NCBI GenBank assembly: GCA_012514045.1
Contig: JAAZBA010000387.1
Span: 1-14,697, forward strand
Source: Clostridiales bacterium
Lineage (GTDB): Bacteria; Bacillota; Clostridia; Oscillospirales; QAMX01
Length of the DNA stretch: 14,697 bases
Direction of reading: 5' to 3'
Below, one piece after another: positions 7,901-13,522 of this stretch. Every line of letters starts with the position of its first letter. Positions within the stretch are counted from its first letter, which is position 1. The notes under the pieces are model-generated. The model saw only the letters and a list, made by a program, of their open reading frames with translations. It searched no databases and had not been told where the DNA came from. A program made the position numbers and the translations under genes.

Positions 7901-7942
7901 AAAAGAACCGCCCCTCAGGGCGGGTGCTCGTAAGACAGTAAT
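7901..7942. repeat. Imperfect direct repeat, left copy, with hairpin
   Basis: This copy shares AAAAGAACCGCCC at its start and TCGTAA-ACAGTAAT at its end (one differing base) with 10396-10436. The middle differs. Here the middle forms a perfect 6-bp hairpin CCGCCC-CTCA-GGGCGG (7908-7923). On the minus strand this hairpin is followed by TTCTTTT, like a terminator reading leftwards. It lies 14 bases after the lipoprotein stop. Confidence 0.65.
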
Positions 7943-7989
7943 TCATCGAAAAATACGAATTACGGCATCTGTCTGACAGGTTGGAAAAC

Positions 7990-8038
7990 AAACGAACATA
8001 CGGCATTCGGCTTCTGTCGGATGCCGTTGTTCGTTTTT
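7990..8038 (+). terminator. Strong intrinsic terminator
   Basis: A stem of about 19 bp pairs 7990-8009 with 8018-8036, with one bulged T at 7999 and one G-T pair, and has an 8-base loop. TTTTT (8034-8038) follows CGAACA/TGTTCG at the base. The A-run on the other side makes it potentially bidirectional. It is the first good rightward terminator after the LplA-type gene. Confidence 0.85.
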
Positions 8039-8323
8039 GAGGCGAAAAGCCTTGTTTTTATGCTCTGTACGGCAAGGATGGTGAAACGGGTGAAATAGTT
8101 GCTGTTTCTGTGATAAAAACATATAAAACAGCGAATCACGCCATAGTGAATGTTCCTCGCTATGGCGTATAAATCTTTACAATTCAGCAAGCAATCCCAC
8201 AAAACCGTTAAGTCGATAGCTGCACATTTCGATGCAGACTATGCGGAATGTCGCTAAAATTACTCTATCGCCTTTGGTTCATAGAAAAGTTACACTTTAA
8301 TGCGGTAAATTTCGGTGAACCTA
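8039..8323. other. Intergenic stretch with hairpins and a possible gene relic
   Basis: No convincing gene is present. On the plus strand, 8040-8171 reads open for 43 codons with protein-like composition (for example 'ALYGKDGETGEIVAV') but has no start codon with a ribosome site, so it may be a gene fragment. The same stretch holds two hairpins: GCTGTTT/AAACAGC (8101-8107 with 8126-8132) and a perfect 9-bp stem ACGCCATAG/CTATGGCGT (8138-8146 with 8160-8168). The rest, 8172-8323, shows nothing I can name. Confidence 0.35.
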
Positions 8324-8368
8324 TTGAAAAACACGACACCTTTATGCTAGAATGTGTGTACACACATT
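8324..8368 (+). promoter_or_regulatory. Promoter with an 18-bp palindromic operator
   Basis: TTGAAA (8324-8329) and TAGAAT (8348-8353) have an 18-bp spacer. A perfect palindrome AATGTGTGTACACACATT (8351-8368) overlaps the end of -10 and the predicted start, a repressor-type position. It precedes the DUF6061-like/phosphatase/Nudix/kinase operon. No cognate regulator gene lies next to it in the window. Confidence 0.7.
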
Positions 8369-8376
8369 ATATGTGA

Positions 8377-8637
8377 ATGGAGGTAAGGCAAACGCAAGAA
8401 TTACTATCTTGTGCGTTCAATATGGATAGCGGCTGCGTAGAGTTGAAATTCAGCGATAGCAGTATGATTGCCATTAACTGTACTGCCGTGGAAAATGAAA
8501 TCGCTGACAATATGTATCAGCGGTCTGAACTTGACTATCTTATCTACAATGACCCGTTGGCGTATGCCGACCTCGTTTTGAATGGTGACCCGGAGGCATA
8601 TCTCAAATCTGTCACCGAGTACAAGCCTTTGGATTAA
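8377..8637 (+). CDS. DUF6061-like small protein
   Basis: A small protein of up to 86 aa, mostly acidic, containing 'FNMDSGCVELKFSDSSMIAI', 'YQRSELDYLIYNDPLAYADL' and the end 'EAYLKSVTEYKPLD'. I associate this pattern with DUF6061 proteins carried near recombinases in clostridial elements. This is recall, not a search. The function is unknown. The start is unusual: the only in-frame ATG upstream (8377) overlaps the ribosome site itself. GGAGG (8379-8383) sits exactly 8 bases before an in-frame ACG (8392-8394), after which the protein would begin as homologs do ('QELLSC'). The real start may be that ACG, a decayed ATG, or the 8377 ATG used inefficiently. It leads the cargo operon; the next gene starts 61 bases on. 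Confidence 0.75.
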   Translation: MEVRQTQELLSCAFNMDSGCVELKFSDSSMIAINCTAVENEIADNMYQRSELDYLIYNDPLAYADLVLNGDPEAYLKSVTEYKPLD

Positions 8638-8698
8638 AGCACGGTACATCAAACACCGAATCAAGAATGGACTTTGAGCGAAAGTGAGGTATAACAAT

Positions 8699-9316
8699 AT
8701 GAAACAGATTATTACTATTCAACATACACAATCAATTCACCACACAAATGGTATGGTGGGTTCTTGGACAGATTGGGATCTTTCTGAATTGGGCATTGAA
8801 CAAGCTGAAAGAATAGGTCAGAAATTAGCAAAGCAGTTATCCGATCGCAAAGTCGTTATGTATGCTTCTGATCTTCTACGAGCAAAACATACCGCTGAAA
8901 TTGTCGCAAAGCACTTGGAAATCACGCCTAACATTAGAACGGAACTCCGAGAGCGCAATTTAGGTAAATGCGTTGGCAAATCCGTTCAATGGCTCCGTGA
9001 GAACATTGAGGTTCAAGAGAAAACCATTGATGACAGGATGTTTTCCGATGCTGAGAGCAGACGAGATGAATGGAATCGCTTAAAGCCGCTTTTTGATGAG
9101 ATAATGGCAAGTGATGATGAATGCATCATCGTAGTATCTCATGGCGATTTGCTGAGCGTTTGGAATACGATGTTCCTCGGGATGGATGTGGAAACTCTGA
9201 ATCAGTTTGAGCTTTTTGGTATGGCAGGTGGTGTTTCATTTATGCTCCAAAACGATGAGGGTAAGCGGTTCATTAAGAAAATGAGTGACTTGTCCTATAT
9301 TTGTTCCGAGAGGTAA
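8699..9316 (+). CDS. Histidine phosphatase family protein with QHT in place of RHG
   Basis: Phosphoglycerate-mutase-like fold, 205 aa. The catalytic histidine is H9, in 'IITIQHTQSIHHTNG'. The usual RHG is QHT, so the first phosphate-binding arginine is replaced by Q8. The rest of the active site is present: R61 in 'YASDLLRAKHTAE', a candidate general acid E85 in 'LRERNLG', and H148 in 'VVSHGD'. 'GSWTDWDLSELGIEQAERIG' follows the family layout. The substrate is unknown: a phospho-metabolite, nucleotide or protein phosphate are all possible. I chose ATG 8699 because GAGGT lies 8 bases upstream; the in-frame GTG at 8684 overlaps that site. The stop is 5 bases before the Nudix start, so the two are translated together. 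Confidence 0.87.
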   Translation: MKQIITIQHTQSIHHTNGMVGSWTDWDLSELGIEQAERIGQKLAKQLSDRKVVMYASDLLRAKHTAEIVAKHLEITPNIRTELRERNLGKCVGKSVQWLRENIEVQEKTIDDRMFSDAESRRDEWNRLKPLFDEIMASDDECIIVVSHGDLLSVWNTMFLGMDVETLNQFELFGMAGGVSFMLQNDEGKRFIKKMSDLSYICSER

Positions 9317-9321
9317 GAAAA

Positions 9322-9807
9322 ATGTCAGATATACTTTTCAAAACAGACGATTATGTTTTTTCGTACCGTGTCGGTGGACTTCTTATCCACAACGGCAAGG
9401 TACTTATGCAAAAGGCGGTTGATGATGACGGATACGCCTTCATCGGCGGTCACGTTGCATTTGGCGAAACGACCTCCGAAACGATTGTGAGAGAATTTAA
9501 GGAAGAAATCGGTGCTGACATCAAGGTTGAAAGACTTTTTATGGTGAACGAAAATTTCTTTCCTTGGGGTACTCACCCCTGTCAGCAGATAAACCTTTAC
9601 TATTTGGTTTCCTTAAAGGATGAAACACAGATACCGCTTGACAGAAATTTCAAGGCACTTGACGAACTCGGCAACGAGCGTATTGAACTTGATATGTGTT
9701 GGATACCGCTTGAAGATATAGCGAGCAAGAATATCTATCCACCGCAAGCAAAAGAATACATCGTAAATATCCCCGATGAGATTGTGTACTTTGTTTATAA
9801 GGAGTGA
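9322..9807 (+). CDS. Nudix hydrolase
   Basis: A protein of 161 aa with a complete Nudix box G-x5-E-x7-REUxEExGU at 43-65: G43, E49, R57-E58, E61-E62 and G64. This is expected to bind Mg2+ and cleave a nucleoside diphosphate linked to another moiety. The N-terminal strand 'YVFSYRVGGLLIHNGKVLMQ' and the later 'DMCWIPLEDI' fit the family. The substrate cannot be read: NTPs, ADP-ribose, sugar nucleotides and others are possible. ATG 9322 is preferred over the TTG at 9301 because AGAGG lies 8 bases before it. It follows the phosphatase by 5 bases and precedes the kinase by 5 bases, in a tight three-gene unit with nearly identical ribosome-site spacing. Confidence 0.93.
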   Translation: MSDILFKTDDYVFSYRVGGLLIHNGKVLMQKAVDDDGYAFIGGHVAFGETTSETIVREFKEEIGADIKVERLFMVNENFFPWGTHPCQQINLYYLVSLKDETQIPLDRNFKALDELGNERIELDMCWIPLEDIASKNIYPPQAKEYIVNIPDEIVYFVYKE

Positions 9808-9812
9808 AATCT

Positions 9813-10340
9813 ATGGGTAGTGCTATATTAGTTTGCGGTTTGAATGGTGCGGGTAAAAGCACATTAGCAAAAGCACTTGCTGAAAGATTAAATCACCGCT
9901 TCATTGATATTGAAGATATATACTTTTCTCGTCAAGACAATCCGGATTATCCGTATGAAAAATCCCGTCCCTATGAAGAAGTAGTATCATTGCTTACAAA
10001 CCTTGTCAATGATGAAAAAGATTTTATTTTGGCATCGGTAACTGGTAGTTTCGGAGCTGAGTTTATTTCTCATTTGAAGTGTGTAATCTGCATTGAAGTC
10101 CCAAAGGAGATACGATTAAAGCGAGTATATGATAGGTCATACATACTTTTTGGTGAGAAAAGTTGTAACGGCGGTGATTATTACGAGCGGGTCAAGTCAT
10201 TCCATAATTTTTGCGCTTCAAGAGATGAAAACTTGGTTGACGATTGGTTATCTACTATATGTTGTCCTATTATTAGAGTGGATGGCACTTTGCCGATATG
10301 TGATAATGTGAATCTAATTGCTAAAAAGTTTGAAAAATAA
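9813..10340 (+). CDS. P-loop kinase-like ATPase (AAA_18/adenylate-kinase-like)
   Basis: A protein of 175 aa. Walker A is GLNGAGKS at 9-16, directly after the first strand 'AILVCGLNG'. 'HRFIDIEDIYF' follows in the position of the substrate-binding strand of small nucleotide/nucleoside kinases. 'KSCNGGDYYERVKSFHNFCASRD' (roughly 114-136) looks like a lid and helix region. It probably phosphorylates a small molecule; the substrate is unknown. The start ATG 9813 is set by AAGGAG 8 bases upstream; the in-frame GTG at 9804 lies inside that site. It is the last gene of the operon. The codons look A+T-rich, as in the neighbouring phosphatase. Confidence 0.87.
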   Translation: MGSAILVCGLNGAGKSTLAKALAERLNHRFIDIEDIYFSRQDNPDYPYEKSRPYEEVVSLLTNLVNDEKDFILASVTGSFGAEFISHLKCVICIEVPKEIRLKRVYDRSYILFGEKSCNGGDYYERVKSFHNFCASRDENLVDDWLSTICCPIIRVDGTLPICDNVNLIAKKFEK

Positions 10341-10395
10341 AGCTTAATTGCAAAAATGATAATATGAAAAACTATATGGTTTTTTCCGACCATAA

Positions 10396-10436
10396 AAAAG
10401 AACCGCCCTGAAGCTCGGTGGTCGTAAAACAGTAAT
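10396..10436. repeat. Imperfect direct repeat, right copy
   Basis: The second copy of the 7901-7942 sequence begins AAAAGAACCGCCC and ends TCGTAAAACAGTAAT. It lies 55 bases after the kinase stop and 13 bases before the hairpin at the recombinase end. The central hairpin of the left copy is degenerate here. On the minus strand it still reads GGGCGG followed by TTCTTTTTT, so it may end recombinase transcripts. An adjacent weaker hairpin TATGGT/ACCATA lies at 10375-10394. Confidence 0.65.
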
Positions 10437-10449
10437 ATGCAAATTTCTT

Positions 10450-10481
10450 GGAACAGGTATGATTTCGGTCATACCTGTTCC
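10450..10481. other. 13-bp perfect inverted repeat holding the recombinase stop codon
   Basis: GGAACAGGTATGA (10450-10462) pairs perfectly with TCATACCTGTTCC (10469-10481) around a 6-base loop. The recombinase TGA is read from 10469-10471, so the right arm encodes the last residues EQV plus stop. It lacks a clean T-run, so it may be an mRNA 3' stabiliser, part of a terminator with the following repeat, or a recombinase-related site. Confidence 0.75.
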
Positions 10482-12211
10482 GCTTTTATCAGTTCATCCA
10501 CGGGAATGTAGCCAACGAGGTCATATTCGATATGCACCCTTTGCTTACGCTTGCCGCTGGACTTGTCGGGTGCTTCCACATAAACCGCCTTTACAAGCTC
10601 TCTGAGGGCGTATGGCGTGAGTTCTGTGAGTGTGGTGTATCTGCGTACCCGCTGAATAAACTGTTCAAGGTTTTCTATCTGTCGTTCCTGTACTTCGATT
10701 TCTTTTTGCAGATTTACGATTTCAACTTTAAGCTGTGCCTGCTCGTCCTCATAGGTCTTGCTCATCATGGCAAAACGCTCGTCACTCAGATTGCCCTTGG
10801 CGTTGTCCTCGTAGATTTTGATAAACAGGCGGTCAAGCTCCCCTATACGCTTTTCTGCCTGTGCCAGACGCTTCTTATATACCTTTATGGTTTCCTCGCT
10901 TTGCAGACGGAGCTTTTGCTCCATTTCCGCCCTAAAGTGTGCTTCGTATTGGCTCACGAAAGAGATAACTTCTTTCATGTGTTTCCAGACCAAATCCTCC
11001 AAAACAACGGCTCGGATGTAATGACCGCTGCACTTGTCCTTGTTTGCTCGGTGCGTGGAGCAGATGAAAAAGTCCTGCCGCTTTTCAAAGCAATTGGTGG
11101 TGGAATAGTAGAGCTTCTGTCTGCAATCGGCACAGAACACCAAACCCGAAAACGGACTGCTCTTGCCCGTTGCCGTTCTCCTATGTCGCTGCTGTCGGAT
11201 TTCCTGCACCTTGTCAAAGACTTCCTGTTTGATAATCGCAGGATGGGTGTTGTAGAAAATTTTTTGATTTTCTTCGGGATTCTCCCTCTGCTTCTTATCC
11301 CAAATGGAATTGGTGTAGGTTTTGAAATTGACAGTAGCGCCGATATACTCTTTACGTTCAAGAATATTGACGATGGTGCTTTCGTGCCAGCGGTAAGGAT
11401 TCTCCGGCTCGGTATGCGGTGTCTTTACGCCTTGCTTGGTTTTGTATGCGGTGGGCGTGAGTATCTTTTCCCGTTCAAGCTGTTCTGCGATTTGGCTCGG
11501 TCCACGCCCGTTCATGCAGAGCGTGAAAATCTTTTTGACCACCTGTGACGCTTCTTCGTCTATGATCCACTTGGTCTTATCCTCCGGATCTTTGCGATAG
11601 CCATACGGAACATTGACGGTCAACCTCTCGCCACGCTCGCCCTTGGCTTTCTGCACCGCACGAATTTTACGGCTCGTGTCCTTTGCAAAAAACTCATTGA
11701 ACCAGTTCTTTATACCGGCAATGTCGCTGTCGGTGCTGTTGGGATTGATGGTGTCAAAGTGGTCGTTGATGGCAATGTAGCGAACATCGTTCTGTGGGAA
11801 CGTGTAATTGATATACAAGCCTGTCAGTGAGGAATTACGACCAAGCCTTGAAAGGTCTTTCGTGATAACTGTACCCACGTTACCGGCTTCAATTTCCGCA
11901 AGCATTTTCTGAAAGCCTGGGCGGTTGTTGAAGTCCACACCACTGTAGCCGTCGTCGATAAAAAACGTCGGATGGGGAAAGCGGTTGTCCCTTGCATATT
12001 GGAGTAACATGGATTTTTGATTCTGAATGGAATTCGACAAATCTTCCTTGCCGTTCTTCCTATCCTCTTTGGTGTCCTCTACGGACAATCTGCAATAGAG
12101 TGCTGTGATTTTATCTGTTGCCCTTAACATATTGTTATCCTCCTTCGGTTGGGCAACTGTCTGTACAGGATTGGATTCTTGGATTATATCAAAAGAGGTG
12201 TCGTTGTTCAT
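10469..12211 (-). CDS. Large serine recombinase (TnpX/TndX-like site-specific recombinase)
   Basis: Integrates or excises the element by serine-nucleophile recombination. The protein is 580 aa from this start. The resolvase-type catalytic domain (about 35-185) has R41 and nucleophile S43 in 'ALYCRLSVED', plus 'ITKDLSRLGRNS' (116-127). A Recombinase domain follows (about 195-310, 'VPYGYRKDPED' and 'SQIAEQLEREKI'). A zinc ribbon with C360, C363, C384 and C394 comes next, then a coiled coil at about 438-523 and a DUF4368-like tail ending 'IPVDELIKAEQV'. Two starts have good ribosome sites. ATG 12211 has GGAGG 7 bases upstream and shares ATGA with the preceding gene. ATG 12130 has AAGGAGG 8 bases upstream, giving 553 aa and the usual family N-terminus. 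The extra 27 residues look disordered. Confidence 0.95.
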   Translation of the reverse strand: MNNDTSFDIIQESNPVQTVAQPKEDNNMLRATDKITALYCRLSVEDTKEDRKNGKEDLSNSIQNQKSMLLQYARDNRFPHPTFFIDDGYSGVDFNNRPGFQKMLAEIEAGNVGTVITKDLSRLGRNSSLTGLYINYTFPQNDVRYIAINDHFDTINPNSTDSDIAGIKNWFNEFFAKDTSRKIRAVQKAKGERGERLTVNVPYGYRKDPEDKTKWIIDEEASQVVKKIFTLCMNGRGPSQIAEQLEREKILTPTAYKTKQGVKTPHTEPENPYRWHESTIVNILERKEYIGATVNFKTYTNSIWDKKQRENPEENQKIFYNTHPAIIKQEVFDKVQEIRQQRHRRTATGKSSPFSGLVFCADCRQKLYYSTTNCFEKRQDFFICSTHRANKDKCSGHYIRAVVLEDLVWKHMKEVISFVSQYEAHFRAEMEQKLRLQSEETIKVYKKRLAQAEKRIGELDRLFIKIYEDNAKGNLSDERFAMMSKTYEDEQAQLKVEIVNLQKEIEVQERQIENLEQFIQRVRRYTTLTELTPYALRELVKAVYVEAPDKSSGKRKQRVHIEYDLVGYIPVDELIKAEQV

Positions 12212-12600
12212 TCGCCATCCTCCGTGATACCTAATTCATCATCGGCAGCGTTCTGCTCCATAATGCGGTGGAGCTTCTTATCGAGAGTTTCCGTACCCTC
12301 ATAACTGCCTGTAACTGTGTATTCTGTGCCGCCCTGCACATCCACGATTTTTACATCGGGCAGCCAAAAGGCAGATAGGTTCTTGACAACGATGTTGCCC
12401 TTTTCATCGAACGAGTAATCACATCGGGGCGCACCGTCGGGACGAGGTTCGATTTTGAAATACGGGTCGGGATTAGAGAAATAGTATTCGGGAACTTCTG
12501 CCTCATACTCACCCTCGGCAAGCTGTTCTTCAAACTCAATCTCGTCAATTTCATAGGCAGTGAGTTCAAGAATTTCTTCCTCTTTGCGTTTTTTATCCAT
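12208..12600 (-). CDS. Acidic recombinase-partner protein with TnpW-like C-terminus
   Basis: A protein of 130 aa, strongly acidic. The N-terminus is charged (MDKKRKEEEILELTAYEIDE). A middle part contains 'YYFSNPDPYFKIEPRPDG'. The C-terminal 'GTEYTVTGSYEGTETLDKKL' plus 'HRIM' resembles the TnpW pattern (T-x-Y-x-V ... ET-x-x-K-x-x-R), a small protein of unknown role found beside transposon recombinases. That likeness is by eye. Ribosome site AAAGGAGGT lies about 10 bases before the ATG. The stop overlaps the recombinase start as ATGA, so the two proteins are probably made in fixed ratio, and this one may act as an accessory or directionality factor. That role is inference. Confidence 0.75.
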   Translation of the reverse strand: MDKKRKEEEILELTAYEIDEIEFEEQLAEGEYEAEVPEYYFSNPDPYFKIEPRPDGAPRCDYSFDEKGNIVVKNLSAFWLPDVKIVDVQGGTEYTVTGSYEGTETLDKKLHRIMEQNAADDELGITEDGE

Positions 12601-12645
12601 TGGTATCGAACCTCCTTTTCTTTCATTCGCTTCAATTCGTTTCTT

Positions 12646-13170
12646 TCAAAAAATATGAAAAAGCGATGTTTCATTGTCATGTGCTTTCGCAACTTCAAAT
12701 GCGACTTGCAACGATGTATCTGCTTTAGATATTTCATAAAACAAAGAAATCGCAAAGTACAACGCTGCGTTACCTTCAACATAATCGCAAGGGGCAATAT
12801 ACGTGTTTTGCTTTGAAAAAGCGTTTGCTAAATCTGAATTTCCTGTTGTGCAGCCGAGATTCAAAATCAATTTGTCGTGAACACTTAAATGATGGTCAAC
12901 TTCCATTGCAGTAAAATTGCCTCGTGGTTCATCTGGCTGATACACATCCTCTCCAACAGGGGGCATCACAATTCTCCCATCATCGCCGTGACAGGATAAA
13001 ATGATACAGTCGGGATCAAAAGGTATTTGTCCATTTAATATAGCAATAAAATCGTTTGGTCTACCAACATAGCTTGTTGCAACAAAATAACCGAAGGCTT
13101 CGAGTGATTGTCTCAAAGACTCAGACTCATTGCCGGTATTCCCAATCACAACTATCAAAATATTTTTCAT
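12646..13170 (-). CDS. Compact caspase/CHAT-like protein
   Basis: A protein of 174 aa. It begins MKNILIVVIGNTGNESESL, like the first strand of caspase-fold proteins. It has a His motif 'DCIILSCHGDDGRIV' (H61-G62) and a Cys motif 'LILNLGCTTG' (C107), a spacing usual for the His-Cys dyad of caspases and CHAT peptidases. The end 'ALYFAISLFYEISKADTSL' then 'QVAFEVAKAHD' matches the CHAT pattern FY..L......A...A. It is almost only a catalytic domain. Similar proteins have, as I recall, carried misleading names such as delta-aminolevulinic acid dehydratase. ATG 13170 is preferred over a TTG at 13230, although GGAG lies about 13 bases upstream, which is long. It lies where a relaxase gene would be expected downstream of mobC. 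Peptidase activity is inferred. Confidence 0.72.
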   Translation of the reverse strand: MKNILIVVIGNTGNESESLRQSLEAFGYFVATSYVGRPNDFIAILNGQIPFDPDCIILSCHGDDGRIVMPPVGEDVYQPDEPRGNFTAMEVDHHLSVHDKLILNLGCTTGNSDLANAFSKQNTYIAPCDYVEGNAALYFAISLFYEISKADTSLQVAFEVAKAHDNETSLFHIF

Positions 13171-13201
13171 TTTTATTTCTGTACTCCATACAAAATTAAG
13201 C

Positions 13202-13230
13202 GAGATAGCAAAACAGTCGACCGCCGTCAA
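13202..13230 (-). promoter_or_regulatory. Possible promoter of the caspase-like gene
   Basis: On the minus strand TTGACG (13225-13230) and TATCTC (13202-13207) have a 17-bp spacer. The -35 is good and the -10 poor. It lies 32 bases before the ATG at 13170 and overlaps one arm of the inverted repeat at 13226-13262. Confidence 0.35.
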
Positions 13231-13522
13231 TGGTCAAGATGAACGGCTTCGCCGCCATTGACAGCGTCCGTCCGTTTCGCTTTATGGTAGACAAGGCGGC
13301 GGTTGCCGCCGATTTCCATTTAAGGAAATGGCGCTTGCCATTATGGGAAAAGGTCGAATAGCAAGCAATGCACGTGTGGACACACATCGTGCTTTTTGCA
13401 AATTTCAGCTCCGCTGCCTTTTGCAAAAACTTGTTGGGCAACATCCCAAACCCTTTAACGATTTTTCAAAATCGGCTACGCTCCTGCGGAGCTGAACATC
13501 ACTTTATCTTGGAAAGTGATGT
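13226..13522. other. Candidate oriT: dense cluster of inverted repeats next to mobC
   Basis: No convincing gene is present, but palindromes are packed together: GTCAATGG/CCATTGAC (13226-13233 with 13255-13262) enclosing CGGC-TTC-GCCG; GGCGGC-GGTT-GCCGCC (13295-13310); CCATTT-AAGG-AAATGG (13316-13331); a 9-bp stem with one bulge, GCACG-TGTG/CACA-CGTGC (13370-13392); TTTTTGCAAA/TTTGCAAAAA (13393-13402 with 13420-13429); CGATTTT-TC-AAAATCG (13459-13474); GCTCC-TGC-GGAGC (13480-13492); and ACATCACTTT/AAAGTGATGT (13496-13505 with 13513-13522). Such clusters beside relaxosome genes are typical of transfer origins. The nic site cannot be named. Confidence 0.5.

Noticed and set aside
7960..8202. Minus-strand open frame of 80 codons
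   Set aside because: It runs through a strong terminator hairpin and has no ribosome site or familiar motif.
7901..10436. The two 42-bp repeats as exact attL/attR of the serine recombinase
   Set aside because: The copies differ in the middle and enclose only the cargo, not the recombinase gene. Serine recombinase att sites usually share only a very short core. They are kept as repeats without an att assignment.
10532..11548. Long plus-strand open frame of 338 codons
   Set aside because: It lies entirely opposite the serine recombinase, whose catalytic, zinc-ribbon and coiled-coil motifs are intact. The plus-strand reading has no recognisable motif or ribosome site.
12351..12797. Minus-strand open frame of 148 codons bridging the caspase-like and TnpW-like genes
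   Set aside because: It reads in another frame through two better supported genes and has low-quality, basic composition.
13370..13392. Single CRISPR-like or operator unit (GCACGTGTGGACACACATCGTGC-like stem)
   Set aside because: It occurs once, with no regular spacing or cas genes. It fits an oriT hairpin better.
13196..13444. Minus-strand open frame of 82 codons in the candidate oriT
   Set aside because: It lies over a dense set of palindromes and has no ribosome site. Its apparent coding is better explained as structured DNA.
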